NCBI RefSeq assembly: GCF_037893015.1
Contig: NC_133661.1
Location: 188,802,491-188,866,490 of the forward strand
Source: Macrotis lagotis
Taxonomy: Eukaryota; Chordata; Mammalia; Peramelemorphia; Peramelidae
DNA: 64,000 nucleotides
Direction: 5' to 3'
Made by a program: the position numbers and the translations under genes. The notes below the pieces were generated by a model. That model worked only from the letters and a program-made list of their open reading frames with translations, had not been told where the DNA came from and made no database searches. Shown here piece after piece: positions 24,425 through 35,513 of this stretch (its first letter is position 1; each line of letters begins with the position of its first letter).

Positions 24425-26600
24425 GCGAGACAGAAACTAGATGGTGGAGTAAAGGCAAGGATTTGCCCAATTTATCCTCAGACCACTCAAAAATACCCAT
24501 ATATAATGACTCTAATTAAATTTTAGAGTGACAGACCACAAAAAGAATGAATTAATTAATTGTCCACCCCAACACCTTGAAAGATCAGCAAGAAGAGTCT
24601 ACTGTACCAGATGATAGAGGAGTGTAGAACAACATAAACTGAGGTGGAACTAACTGACCCCAGCTATCAAGGAACAGGAAGCCAGTGACTGGGTCAGTGG
24701 TAGTGGTGGTGATTTCCAGACCTCTCAGCCTAGGAATTGCCAACAATAATTTGAAACTTCAACAAAAAAATTCTGTATCACTGAGGTGAAATTTGGAGCA
24801 CAGACCAGCACAGGCCTCAGGAAGGAGAGGTCCAACACCAGGAGACCTGTAAGAGGCCTCTGGAGTATTTGAACAGCAGCTGCTTCCTGAGCTTTCAGCC
24901 CATGGTGATAAGTGGGTTGGAAGAAGATTACAGGGGTATCTTTGCTATCCCTGAGGCAAAATTCTGTTGCTTTGCCCTTATTCAGATCTGACTCTCAGTC
25001 TGGGGCCCCAATTCCAGGAAAAGGACCAGAAATATCACAGAGATGACTGCAGCAGCAGAGCAGACAACTTCCTCACAGTTCCAGGGAAGAAAGTAGTATC
25101 TTTGGTTACCCATGGACCAGAGCAAAGCAGTCACAAACTCTCATAAGACCTTGGAAGAATTGAAAACTTGTAGGTCCCTAGAAATATCTCAGAAAACAAC
25201 TGCAAAAACCCTCAAAAGTTTGAGAGTTCATCTTCCACCCTGTAAGCAGAGCCCCACCTTAACAAGTAGTTAAAAACCAAGACATAGATTGGGGGAATGA
25301 GCAACAACAGAAGGAAAAAATTCAATTATATACAGTTACTGTTGTCATATGGAAAAACAAAGTACACACTAAGAAGAAGATAACAAAGTCAAAGCACCTA
25401 CATTCAAAGCCTCCAAGAAAAAAAGGAATTGCATTCGGACTATGGAAAATCTTGAAAAGGATATTGTAAGAGAAATGTGAGGGATGCAGGAAAATAAAGA
25501 AAACTGAGTCAGCAACTTGGCAAAGAAGATATCAAAAAGTATTGAAGAAAATAGCATCTTAAAAAGCAGATTGGGTCAAAAGGGAAAAGAGGTCCAAAAA
25601 AAATCAATGAGAAGAATGCCTTAAAACAAGTAAAATTCACCACAGGGCAAAGGAAATACAAAAAAATCACTGAATAAAATAATACCTTAACATATAGAAT
25701 AGAGCAAAGGGAAGCTGATACCTTGGTGAGAAATCAAGAAACAATAAAACAAAATGAATAGACTGAAAAACAAGAAGAGAATTTCAACTATCTCACTGAA
25801 AATATCAACTGAACTGATAAACAAATCTTGGAAGAGATAATTAAAAATTATTGGACTATCAGGGGCAGCTAAGTGGCACAGTGGATAAAGCACTGGCCAT
25901 GGGGTTCAAATCTGGTCTCAGACACTTAATAATTAACCTACCTGTATAGCCTTGGGCAAGCCACTTAACCCCATTGCCTTGAAAAAAAAACCTAAAAAAA
26001 TATTGGACTATCTGAAATCCATGACCATAAAAGAACATACATTTCATTTTTCAAGAAATTATTAAGGAGAATTGGACTGATATTCTAAAAGTAGAAGGCA
26101 AATAAAAATTGAAAGAATCCATTGACCATCTCCTGAAAGAGATGCAAAAATAAAAACCACCAGGAACATTATAGTCAAATTTCATAACTCTTAAGTCAAG
26201 GAGAAAATATCGCAAGCAATTAGACAGATAGAAGTAATTCAATATTCATGGAGCCACAGTCAGGATTTAGCAAGTTCTACACTAAGGGATCATAAGACTT
26301 TAAATTCTGGAACGTAAAAGTGCTTGGATGACAACTAAGAAACAATTGCCCAGCAAGACTGAACAGTTTCTTTCAGGGGGGAAAAGATAGACATTCAGTG
26401 AAATAGGGGACTTTCAACTTTCCTGATAAAACATAGATGAACTGATGAACAATTTGATCATCAAGTACATGACTCAAGTGAAGCATAAGAAGATAAACAG
26501 TAAAGGGAAATCATAAGGTACTTAATGATGTTGAACTTCTTATATTCCTTCATGGGAAGATGATACTGATAACTAATAAGAATTTTTTAAATTTATTAAT
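24425..26600 (+). mobile_element. L1 LINE, 5' UTR and ORF1 only
   Basis: It starts with a worn form of the L1 leader ('agatggtggagtaaaggcaa'), followed by 'cttgaaagatcagcaagaag', leader text known from marsupial L1, and then purine-rich ORF1 coiled-coil text up to about 26600. ORF2 and the 3' UTR are missing. A short SINE interrupts it at 25861-26000. Inactive. Confidence 0.75.
25861..26000 (+). mobile_element. Short tRNA-headed SINE inside L1, with target-site duplication
   Basis: This is a plus-strand copy: head 'agtggcacagtggataaagc' first, A-rich end last. Part of the middle between the A and B boxes is missing ('ggccatggggttcaaatctg'). The 12 bp tattggactatc flanks it at 25849-25860 and 26001-26012. 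Confidence 0.9.
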
Positions 26601-26609
26601 ATTTATTTT

Positions 26610-27210
26610 TTCCTGAGTGTCAATTTTATTTATTTATTTTTTATTATGACAGCAATCTTGTTGTAAGAATAAATACAAACCCCAACCCCCGAAAATGATA
26701 GAGAAACATCAAGAACAGTGAAAGAAAAAAAGGATACTTCATTCGGTGTTCAGATATCAATGGCTCTGTGTCTGGGATGAGTTGCCTTCTTTAAGTTCTC
26801 CAGAGAAGTTGCTTCAACATTTTTAACCATAGTTGCTATTATTAGCTGTATTTTCCTCCATTCTTATATTATTTCCTCTCTGAGCCATTTCTTATGAGAA
26901 TGAAGGCTCATTCATTCCCCTAGCCTTCCCTACTTTCATTACAAAAGCTTTTTGTGTCTCTTTTATGTGAAATATCTTAGCTCCTTTATCTCCTTTCCCT
27001 TCCTCCCAGTACTTTCCTTTATTACACATTGACTTTATACCATTATATTCAGCTTCTTCCTGTGCTTTCACAATGGGGATGGGGGTCTTGGGTGGTAGGA
27101 GGGGAAAGAATTTGGAAGTCAATGTTTTGGAAATGAATGATTAAACTTGTTTTTTTTTTTTCCTGTAACCAGGGGACAAAATTAAATTCAATTAAATTTT
27201 AAAAAGCTAT
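26610..27210 (-). mobile_element. L1 fragment in opposite orientation
   Basis: On the minus strand the text 'atttcacataaaagagacac', 'aaaaagcttttgtaatgaaa' and 'gaggaaataatataagaatg' follows the L1 region between ORF1 and ORF2 as I recall it. It directly follows the plus-strand L1 half, so the two pieces face each other. The right end (27120-27210) has an A-rich tail-like part read on the plus strand. Confidence 0.5.
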
Positions 27211-27916
27211 CAAGATCAAAAGAAAAAGGGAAGAAGGTGTCAAGTATACCAAAAATATGGATTAACATATAGGTTCCTGATACACAGGTCTCACTGGGGA
27301 GATACAAATATCTACCATGGTTTGTTTGACTTTTGAAACTTTATAGTTTTCATATATTTGTTATTATTGTTTATATATATATGTATATTTATATAGTTAT
27401 GTAATTATATATCCTCTATGTTTTCTCCTTGAGTAGGGTACTAATATCCAGAATGGAACAATGAGTCATTAAACTTGGATAGACCTCTATGGCATATTTG
27501 GCTCAGGAAAAAAAGGGGAGAAAGAGATGTAATTACTCTTCATGAGGTTTTTTCTAATCCTTCCCATTGCTAGGAGCTTCTGAAACTGCATTCTACTTAC
27601 TCTATATCTATAATGTTTAGGCATTTCTTCTAAGTTTATGGATATGCTGTATGTATATCTATGTCTATATTTAAATCCATGGCCATACCATTGTCTACAT
27701 CTTTATATCTAACTATATATCACCTAGATCTAAATTTATTTCTACATCTATTTCTCAGTCTATCTGTACCTATTCGCAACTATATCTATCTTTATATAGT
27801 CTGTAAAACTGTCATCTCTATCTCCATCTCTATATTTTTATATCTCTCTGTCTTATTGTCATTTATATCTCTCTCTGTGTTGTCATTTATCTCCTTCTCT
27901 GTATGTATATGTATAT

Positions 27917-27965
<49 letters not shown>

Positions 27966-28006
27966 GTGTATTTGAATATTACTTGCCCCATCAGAATGAT
28001 GGGGTT
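27211..28006. other. Unassigned, microsatellite-rich sequence
   Basis: TATCTA-rich low-complexity text (27640-27900) passes into a TA run at 27903-27962. The long frames here on both strands come from the simple repeat. Confidence 0.7.
27903..27962. repeat. (TA)n microsatellite
   Basis: A TA run with a few TGTA and CATA units at the left end. Confidence 0.95.
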
Positions 28007-28319
28007 TTTTGTCTCTGATTCTTGAAGATGACCATGACATCAAGGGAAGTGATGCCATAACAAGGACATGAATTGGGTTTGAGTGAAGGGGTACTGTGTT
28101 AAGTAACCAACCTCATTTTCTCATCCAAAGCCATCTGGTTCCAGGGGCCAGCTAGGAATTAGGGTAACTGGAGTTGGTCCTGAATGTGAGGCAATTAGGT
28201 TTAGGTGATTTGCCCAAGGTCAAACAGTTAATTAATGGCAAGTGTTTGAGGCTGAATTTGAACTCCCATCCTAATGACTCCAAAGCCAGTGCTCTATTCA
28301 CTGCACTATCTAGCTGCCC
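28007..28319 (-). mobile_element. Long tRNA-headed SINE (~310 bp type)
   Basis: The same family as 9900-10323 but without the foreign segment: 'aagatgaccatgacatcaag', 'gaagtgatgccataacaagg', 'gatttgcccaaggtcaaaca' and the reversed head 'actatctagctgcccc'. It supports treating the 10106-10215 stretch as an intruder. Confidence 0.8.
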
Positions 28320-28445
28320 CCACCATTGGCATATTAGCTTCCTGAGGAAAGAGACTGATTGTTGTCTTTCATTGTATTTCATTTTATTACAGTGCCCAAC
28401 ACATAGTGGATGTTTAATGACTACTTTATTCTTGACTGACTGATA
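28320..28445 (+). repeat. L2-like 3'-end fragment
   Basis: Shows the L2 tail words 'gaggaaagagactgattgtt' and 'cccaacacatagtggatgtt', ending in 'gactgactga'. Confidence 0.55.
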
Positions 28446-28479
28446 CTGAGCTGGTCTCTACATAGCTGTGGAAGGTGTT

Positions 28480-28992
28480 TTCTCAATATCTCCACTTCTT
28501 ACAGGTGATAAAATAGTCTTCCTAGAGCACCATATCACTTCCCTGCTCAGATATCTTCAGGTTCTCTTTAGGATAAAAATGCAAATACCAAACACTGGCA
28601 AAAAAACCAAAAGAAAAACCCTCTGCAATTGTCCTTTGCTTACTTTTGCATATGTGTTACATATTCCACTACATTTTAGTCTGTTGTGGTTTTGGTGTAT
28701 TTTTTCTTTCATTTTTTAGGGAGCTAGGAGGTGGGGGTGGCTGGACCTATAATTACCTTCTTCAAATCTCAGTCCAAACATCACCTTTGATAGTGTGTCT
28801 TTACTGTTCTCCCAAGTGATAGTGCCCCATAAACTACCATGTATTTTATGTTGTGGGTGTTCTATTTGTTTTACATTTATTTTTATATGCACATTCATAT
28901 CCTATATTATAAATCCCTCAAAAGTACTGATTGTAAAATGTTATAGCAAAAGTGCCTAGCATGCCAAATAAATGTTTATTGATTAATTCATG
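28480..28992 (+). mobile_element. L2 LINE 3' fragment
   Basis: Follows the L2 3' region: a 'ctgctcagatatcttcaggt' part, 'tcaaatctcagtccaaacat', 'gtgtctttactgttctccca', 'ctatattataaatccctcaa' and the tail 'gtgcctagcatgccaaataa'. Ancient and broken. Confidence 0.65.
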
Positions 28993-29138
28993 GATTTATT
29001 TTGAATTTGTGTAGATAACATAATATCCCCAGTCCTCAGGTTCCATATCTGTAAAAAAAGAAACTTTAAAAATAGAAGGTCCCTGAGGTCTATCATACGA
29101 TACTAACATTCTTTTAAAAACTTCTAGGGGGGTAAATA

Positions 29139-29295
29139 GGGGGCAGTTAGGTGGTGCAGTGGATAGAGCACTGGTCCTAGAGTCAGGAGGACCTGAGTTC
29201 AAAGCCAGTCTCAGACACAAAACAATTACCTAGTTGTGAGACCTTGGGCAAGTTACTTAACCCCCACTACCCTGTAAAAAAAACTTAAAAATAAT
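29139..29295 (+). mobile_element. tRNA-headed SINE
   Basis: The head 'aggtggtgcagtggatagag' is followed by 'cctgagttcaaagccagtct', 'cttgggcaagttacttaacc' and an A-rich end. It lacks the 'ttgcaaggcaaat' words of the short type, so it may be an older relative. Confidence 0.8.
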
Positions 29296-30057
29296 ATAAA
29301 ATGGAAACAAAATATCTTAATTTTTATATGACATTTGTTTTTCTAATGTCATATTTTGTCTGTTGTGCAGAATTATATCAATGAATAAGATATATATTTT
29401 TAAAAAATTTTATGCATTAATCATGGGATTATTGTATAGTCATGATGCCCATTCATAGCAGGAATGAAGCACTAGTGCTTAGTCATGCCCAAATAAAGTT
29501 TTGTTTTTGGTTGTTTTGGTAGTTGCTTTTCCCTGTCCCAGAATTATAAGAAAACTAAATATTGAACAATATTGAGTACTGAACAGCTGGAACTACCATA
29601 AACCTGATAGAGTTATGGAGATAGGTACATTATTAAACTGTCACAATATTTCATTTTCTATCTCCTATCCTAACAATTGAATGTGTTTCAGGTCTTGACT
29701 GTGTGCATGACATGAAAAAGTCCATTGGACACTGAATAGATTTGTTCTAAATATTAGAGCAATGAGAACATCATGACACACCATATTCACCTACAGCTTC
29801 TGCAGTCCTTTAACAGTTTCTAAATTCAGGGTAATAGAATGTAGAGAGGAATAATAATAGGGTTTGTACAGAAGTGAGAAGTTTGTTAAAAGTAAACAAG
29901 GTTGAACCTGGGATTCAATAAATGAATAAAAACGAATCTTTGACCTTTTCTGTTGTGCATTCTGTTGCATTATAAGGGAAGATCAGTCACCACCAGCTTT
30001 TGTTTGAACTCTTATCTACTATCTTACATCAAGTGGTTATGAGTTAGTAGTTGCTTG
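29296..30057. other. Unassigned intergenic sequence
   Basis: No gene or nameable repeat. Confidence 0.5.
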
Positions 30058-30072
30058 AAAAGTCTAATTTTC

Positions 30073-30229
30073 TTATTTTTAGGTTTATTTTTGCAAGGCA
30101 AATAGGGTTAAGTGGCTTGCCCAAGGCCACACAGCTAGGTAATTATTAAGTGTCTGAGACCGGATTTGAACCCAGGTACCACTGACTCCAGGGCTGGTGC
30201 TTTATCCACTGCGCCACCTAGTCGCCCCA
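30073..30229 (-). mobile_element. Short tRNA-headed SINE with perfect 15 bp target-site duplication
   Basis: One of the best-preserved copies, with 'cacacagctaggtaattatt', 'gagaccggatttgaacccag' and 'ccactgcgccacctagtcgc'. The flanking aaaagtctaattttc is identical at 30058-30072 and 30230-30244. Little body decay and a perfect duplication suggest a young insertion. Confidence 0.93.
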
Positions 30230-30406
30230 AAAAGTCTAATTTTCAAGCTCTAACTTGCTATCAGTGAGCCTAAACTCAGGGAACATCTTTGAGATTTGTC
30301 ATTGAAAAGTTTAAAAGGGCTTTAAGAATAGCTGTTTTACAGGGTAGAAGAGTGATGATGAAATTTTATATTATTGAAGTACTGAAGACTCAAGAGTGAA
30401 GTATAT

Positions 30407-30433
30407 GTGTAGGTGTAGGTGTAGGTGTAGGTG
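30407..30433. repeat. (GTGTAG)n hexamer repeat
   Basis: Four to five GTGTAG units in tandem. It is not the TTAGGG telomere repeat. Confidence 0.85.
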
Positions 30434-31126
30434 GCCAAGAAGAGTCCACGTGTGGGAGAAGAGTTAGTCCATGTTTGGCACTCTGAGATGATAGAGTCTT
30501 ATAGATAGCACATGATTCAGTGAAGTATCATTGGGAAAGGGGATATATACAAGGGAATAACTATGGGTTATAAAACATAATACAGCAAATATCTATGGCA
30601 TTTAGTCCTGGAAAGAATGTCAACTGAGAATATACTGTTGACTTCAGACATTCCTCCTAAAAAGAAAGAAACCCAAGATAAGAAAATGTCCTGAAAGACC
30701 TAGGAAAAATGATGTTTCAAAGTGAGCTAGGCATGCCCTGGAGTGGTTTTCATGGATGAAGACTATAAGGAGGAAATGACTTTAAGCTCCTACCTCTGGC
30801 AGGCACCCCCCCCCCGCCACACATACAAGCACACTCCTATCTCTATGTAGAGGAGAATGACATCAATAACAAAACTAGAAGGAGAATCATAGCTTCATCA
30901 TTAGGCAGCACACTTACTAAAGTACTTGGAGAGAAAGAAAATAATTTTAGACATTTGAAAAAGGGAAAAAATGCTCCCCAGTACAGAACTCATTACAGAA
31001 GACCTTCAGTATCCTTACAATATAAAAGAACATCTGTCAGAAGAGCTCTTTTGCCAAATTGTGTTCCTTTAGAATGCCTAGAAGAGGTGGAGTTGTGACT
31101 TGCTCCAACAATTCTAGACAAAATTT
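30434..31126. other. Unassigned intergenic sequence
   Basis: No gene or nameable repeat. A C-run sits at about 30809-30816. Confidence 0.5.
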
Positions 31127-31209
31127 GTAATTATGCTGGTCCTTTGATCACTGTGACCTTTCACTTGCATCCTCATACCCCAATGTATTTCCTGCTATTA
31201 GCTCTGTAT
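31127..31209 (+). pseudogene. Relic of a family-4 olfactory receptor (helix 1 to helix 2 part)
   Basis: From 31147 one frame reads ITVTFHLHPHTPMYFLLLAL, the end of helix 1, the first intracellular loop and the start of helix 2 of a family-4 OR. Against OR gene B the DNA agrees at about 46 of 51 aligned bases, including 'gatcactgtgaccttt' and 'ccccaatgtatttcctgct'. Upstream similarity continues weakly to about 31127 with a probable frame change; downstream it ends abruptly in a C/A-rich stretch at 31210. The rest of the gene is not visible. The relic is on the plus strand and points at the 3' end of gene B, ~1.5 kb away, so it comes from a separate gene copy. Confidence 0.8.
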
Positions 31210-31242
31210 CCCCCCCAAAAAAATCATAAAAAGGGAAAAGGA

Positions 31243-31271
31243 CCACACACACACAAACACACACACACACA
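31243..31271. repeat. (CA)n microsatellite
   Basis: A short CA run with an AAACA interruption. Confidence 0.9.
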
Positions 31272-31307
31272 AAGACATATATAATATACACATACATAAC
31301 GTACATA

Positions 31308-32680
31308 CACAAAAAATATTTGAAACAACTCTTTTTGTAATGACAAAGGAATGGAAATTCAGCGGATGCTCATCAATTGGGGAAAGGTTGAACAAGTTGT
31401 GGCATATGAATATGAAGAAATACTATTGTTCTAGGGAAATCTCAGAAAAATCTGCAAAGATTACAGGAACTGATGCTGAGTAAAATAAGCAGAACCAAGA
31501 GAGCATTGTATACACCAGTAATGATCAACCTTGATAGATTTAACTCTTCTTAGCAGTGATCAAAGACAATTGTTAAATATTTGTGATGGAAAATGCCATT
31601 TACATTCAGAGAAAGAACTATGGAGTCTGAATGCAAACCAAAGCATACTATTTTCACTTTTAATAATTTGTTTTGGAGCTGTGAACTCATCCAACCTTTC
31701 TGGAGAGCAATTTGGAATTATGCTCAAAGGGCAAAAAACATGTGCATGTCTTTTGATCCATTCATGCCACTACTGTGTTTTACCCTGAAGAGATCAAGAA
31801 AAAGGGCAAAAATATCACTTGTACAAAAATATTCATAGAAGTCCTGTTGTGGTGGCAAAAAATTGGAAATAAAGTAAATGTTCTTCAATTGGGGAATGAC
31901 TTTAACTGTGGTATATGTATGTCATGGAACACTATTGTTCTATTAGAAACTAGGAGGTTTGGGAATTCAAGAAAGCCTGGAAGGATTTGCATGAACTGAT
32001 GCTGAGCAGGATGAGCAGAACCAGAAAAGCATTGTACATCCTAACAGCAACATGGGGATGATGATCAAGCTTGATAGACTTGCTCATCTCATCAATGTAA
32101 CAGTCAGGGATAATTTGGGGCTATCTGCAGTGGAGAATACCATCTGCATCCAGAGAAAGAATTGTGGAGTTTGAACAAAGACTAAAGACTATTACCATTA
32201 ATTTAAAGAAAAACAATATCTTATTATACAATATTTCCATCTCTTATACCTTTTTTTCTCCTTAAGGATATGATTTCTCTCTCATCACATTCAACTTAAA
32301 CCAATATATATACCATGGAAACAATGTAAAGTAACAGAATGCCTTCTGTGGAGGGTGGGGGAAGCAAGATTAGGGGAAAAATTATAAAACTCAAAATAAA
32401 TAAAATCTTTCTAAAAGATAAAAAATGTTTTATGTTATTTTTTCCATTATCATAGTTTTTCCCTTTCTGTTCTGATTCTTGTTTCACAAGATGACTAATA
32501 CAGAAATGTTTGACATGATTCTATATGTATAAACTATTTCAGATTATTCACTGTCAGGGGAAGAGGGAGGGAAGATGGAGAAAGGGAAAAAAAACATGGA
32601 ACTCAAAATCTTACAAAAAATGAATGTTGAAAACTATATTTATATACAATTGGAAAAATAAAATTAAAAATTAAAAAAGT
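31308..32680 (+). mobile_element. L1 3' fragment, split by a second L1
   Basis: The outer left part (31308 to about 31670) carries 'gatgctgagtaaaataagca' and 'gagaaagaactatggagtct'. The outer right part (about 32426-32680) carries 'ttgtttcacaagatgactaa', 'ggaactcaaaatcttacaaa' and 'gaatgttgaaaactatattt', the continuation of the same L1 3' UTR. The middle is another L1 3' piece. Both run on the plus strand. Confidence 0.75.
31671..32425 (+). mobile_element. Inner L1 3' fragment (inserted)
   Basis: It starts with ORF2 C-terminal sequence (protein 'IQPFWRAIWNYAQRAKNMCM') and ends with the 3' UTR 'aaaactcaaaataaataaaa'. It is the same L1 subfamily as 43050-43805, which shares 'caggatgagcagaacc'-type and 'ataccatggaaacaatgta' text. 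The junctions have T/A-rich look-alikes but no clear duplication. Confidence 0.7.
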
Positions 32681-32743
32681 TAAGATATAAAAATGAAAAA
32701 TAAAATAAAATGTGCAGTGAAGAAAGTTCTTTAGATCTCTCAA

Positions 32744-33682
32744 TTACAAGTCGTGCCTGGAATTTATTTGTCGATTCCGTATTTTCTTAAGTGCTGCCTT
32801 TACTTCTTGGTTCCTTAGTGTATAGATAATAGGATTCAATAGGGGTGTGAAAATTGTGTAAAATACAGAAAGTATCTTATCAACAGAATATCTGTTGAAA
32901 GGCCATACATAGATGAAGACACAAGGTGCAAAAAATAAAGTTACCACCGTAATATGAGCTGACAGAGTCGAGAGAGCCTTGGAAGACCCACCAGAGGCTT
33001 GGTGCCGAACAGAATAGATTATGATTGTATAAGAGAAGAGTAAAAGAATGAAACAGATGAGGGAAAGGAATCCGCTATCAGCAATTACTAACAGCTGAAG
33101 TACATAAGTGTCTCTACAGGCAAGCTTAATGACCAAAGGAAGGTCACAGAAGAAGCTGTCCACTGTATTGGGTCCACAAAAGGGCAAATTCAACATAAAT
33201 GCCATTTGGCTTGTTGAATGTACCAAACCAACTGCATAAGAAGTCAATACTAGTCCCAGAAGCACCCGATGGTTCATAATATTTAAATAGCGGAGGGGTT
33301 TACATATGGCAACATACCTATCTATTGCCATGGCAACAAGAAGCATCATTTCACTTCCACCTAGAATGTGCATAAAAAACATCTGGGAGAAACATCCCCA
33401 CCAGGAGATAGTCTTGTGCTCTCGGAGAAAATCCACAATCATCTTTGGTGTAGCAAAGGAGCCCAAGATCATGTCAATTAAGGAGAGGTTTGCCAGCAGG
33501 AAATACATTGGGGTATGAAGACGTGAGTCAAAGGTCACAGTGATCAAGATGAGCAGGTTTCCTAGGACAATTCCAATATATACCATAGAAAACCCCAAGA
33601 AGAAGAAAATTTGGAGGTTCTGAGATTTTGTCAGTCCTAGCAAGATGAACTCAGACACTACTGAATAGTTTTTCAGTTCCAT
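32744..33682 (-). CDS. OR gene B: intact olfactory receptor, class II family 4 (OR4K-like)
   Basis: A complete 312-residue odorant receptor frame without introns, a seven-helix membrane receptor expected in olfactory neurons. Marks present are sequon NYS at 5-7, GN at 41-42, PMYF at 58-61, Cys97, MAIDRYVAIC at 118-127, loop-2 cysteines 169, 179 and 189, SY at 217-218, KALST at 235-239 and NPIIY at 283-287. Helix 4 has SYAVG (148-152) where the other family-4 members here have SW, so the usual tryptophan is a tyrosine. The tail is polar (NRQINSRHDL). The start is the first ATG after a pyrimidine-rich stretch. An L1 ends ~60 bp downstream of the stop, so the natural 3' UTR may be cut or made of L1 sequence. 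Intactness suggests a functional gene; the ligand is unknown. Confidence 0.95.
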   Translation of the reverse strand: MELKNYSVVSEFILLGLTKSQNLQIFFFLGFSMVYIGIVLGNLLILITVTFDSRLHTPMYFLLANLSLIDMILGSFATPKMIVDFLREHKTISWWGCFSQMFFMHILGGSEMMLLVAMAIDRYVAICKPLRYLNIMNHRVLLGLVLTSYAVGLVHSTSQMAFMLNLPFCGPNTVDSFFCDLPLVIKLACRDTYVLQLLVIADSGFLSLICFILLLFSYTIIIYSVRHQASGGSSKALSTLSAHITVVTLFFAPCVFIYVWPFNRYSVDKILSVFYTIFTPLLNPIIYTLRNQEVKAALKKIRNRQINSRHDL

Positions 33683-33685
33683 TTT

Positions 33686-33687
33686 CT
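33686..33687 (-). other. Weak candidate splice acceptor before OR gene B
   Basis: On the minus strand a long pyrimidine run (33705-33735 region) is followed by 'ggcccaag' just before the ATG. The AG is only three bases from the start codon, which is possible but less convincing than at the other genes. Confidence 0.25.
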
Positions 33688-33844
33688 TGGGCCATGTTCC
33701 AAGTGTTTGAAAAAAAAGGGAAAAAGAGAAATGAGTTGTAATTATTGAAATGGAATTTCAATCTCCAGCCCTATTACATCATACACTGTAAAACTAGTTG
33801 CCCTCATCATTTTTAGTTTTAGAAGAAAGGAAGGAAGTATTTAT

Positions 33845-34065
33845 TAGAGGTATCTGGCACTTGACAAACATTATCTCATCCAAGTATCATAACAACCCTG
33901 GGAAGTAGATGTTATAATTTATCTCCTACAGTTGAGCAAACTGAAAGAGACAGTAGTTAAAATACCTACCAGAGTCACAATTTAAATGTCTAAAGGTCAA
34001 ATTTAAACTCAGTTCTTACTGACTCCTAGAACTTAATCCATTTTATCACTAGCTGTCACAGTTTT
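33845..34065 (-). repeat. MIR-family SINE
   Basis: Reversed MIR words in order: 'cattatctcatccaagtatc', 'aacaaccctgggaagtagat', 'ttgagcaaactgaaagagac' and 'tttaaactcagttcttactg'. Confidence 0.8.
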
Positions 34066-35459
34066 AGACTGTGTTTCCTAGCAATTCACCCTTTTAATTG
34101 AGATGAATTCACAAAGAACTATCAGTATTCATTTTATAAGCCTATTAAATGACAATATATAATGATATAATCAATGGAACTCCCTAGATCCTAGTCATTT
34201 TCTGAATCAGAAACCTCTTACTACAAGAAACTGGGTTTCTCTTTTCCTTTTGTTATTTTTTTCTCCTAGATGTCTTTCTTAATTAAAAATGAATAAACAA
34301 ACAAATAAACAAAACCAGTGAAAACCACCAGATAACCTATAAAGAGATCTGCAGCCTTGCTACAATGAGTTTTCATCTGGATCTCTTGATCTTCTTATCA
34401 ACATAGTGTGCTTTACAGTCACAGTATAAGGGTCAGTTTAGGAATATTCATGTAAAGGCCTGGGATTTCCCTTCTTTTACCCACCTACATTCAGAAGCTC
34501 TCAGAATAGTAGAAGGATGAGACATGAGTTGGTGTTATTGACAGCAAATTTTGGCTATCTGTTCCCATAACTCTTCTTCCTCCTCCCCATTTCTAGGAGC
34601 AAAGGAACTTAAACCACCTTTTATAGGAATATCTAGGAGGAAATAGTTTATACCTGTATGGAAATAGACACCCTCCCTCTCTCCATTGCCATAAGGTTCT
34701 ATTGCCAGCATTTCTACAAACAGCTGCTGTTAGCCTCCTCCTTTCTCAATATCAGTTGTTCATTTTAACTGAAACTCTTCTCTTTGTTTAGTACTTGCTG
34801 CATGCACCCTTTCTGCTCTTCTATCCATGGACTGCTTTGTGCCAATAGATACTGTACCTATTGCCCATTTGATACTTTCAGGGATCATCCAGAAAGGACA
34901 AACAGTCACTCCTTTCCGTCTTTTCTCCAGGCCTCCTAAACTAGGGCCTCATCTTCCAATGATAAGCTTTATAAGGTGAAGTCCTAAGAATGTGCATTTT
35001 CACAGAAAATTACATATAGGTCATTTGATTTTCCTGTGTTATCTTTGCTTAAGGTTTCAGCTGCTACAGTTGTGTACTGAGCAGAGTTCCCCCTTGAAGG
35101 CTGGTTCAGAGAAAGGACAAGAACCTGAGTTCTAATCAGGCTACCTTTTCCATTTGTTGCCCAGACACTATCTCTCCAGAAGTCATGTTGACTTCCCCCA
35201 AACCATCTGAGTTGAGAAACTATTGTTATGCTACTGAATCTGTGTAATAGTTGGTGCTAATCATGCTGTCCTATGTCTAGGGTTCTCCCTCGATCTATGA
35301 AAACTCATTGAATAACAATCTACTGGAATCTGGTTTTCTCTATCTCTGCTTCTGCCTCTAACTCTGTCCTTCTTTCTGTCTCTGTCTATCCATCTCCGCC
35401 TCCTTCTGTCTGTCACTCTCCATGGCGCGCTCTCTCTCTCTCTCTCCCCCTCTGTCACA

Positions 35460-35513
<54 letters not shown>

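Noticed and set aside
27661-28058. Long frames around 27.7-28.1 kb
   Set aside because: They are translations of a TATC-rich low-complexity stretch and a TA microsatellite.
30407-30433. Interstitial telomere repeat
   Set aside because: The unit is GTGTAG, not TTAGGG, and only four to five copies are present.
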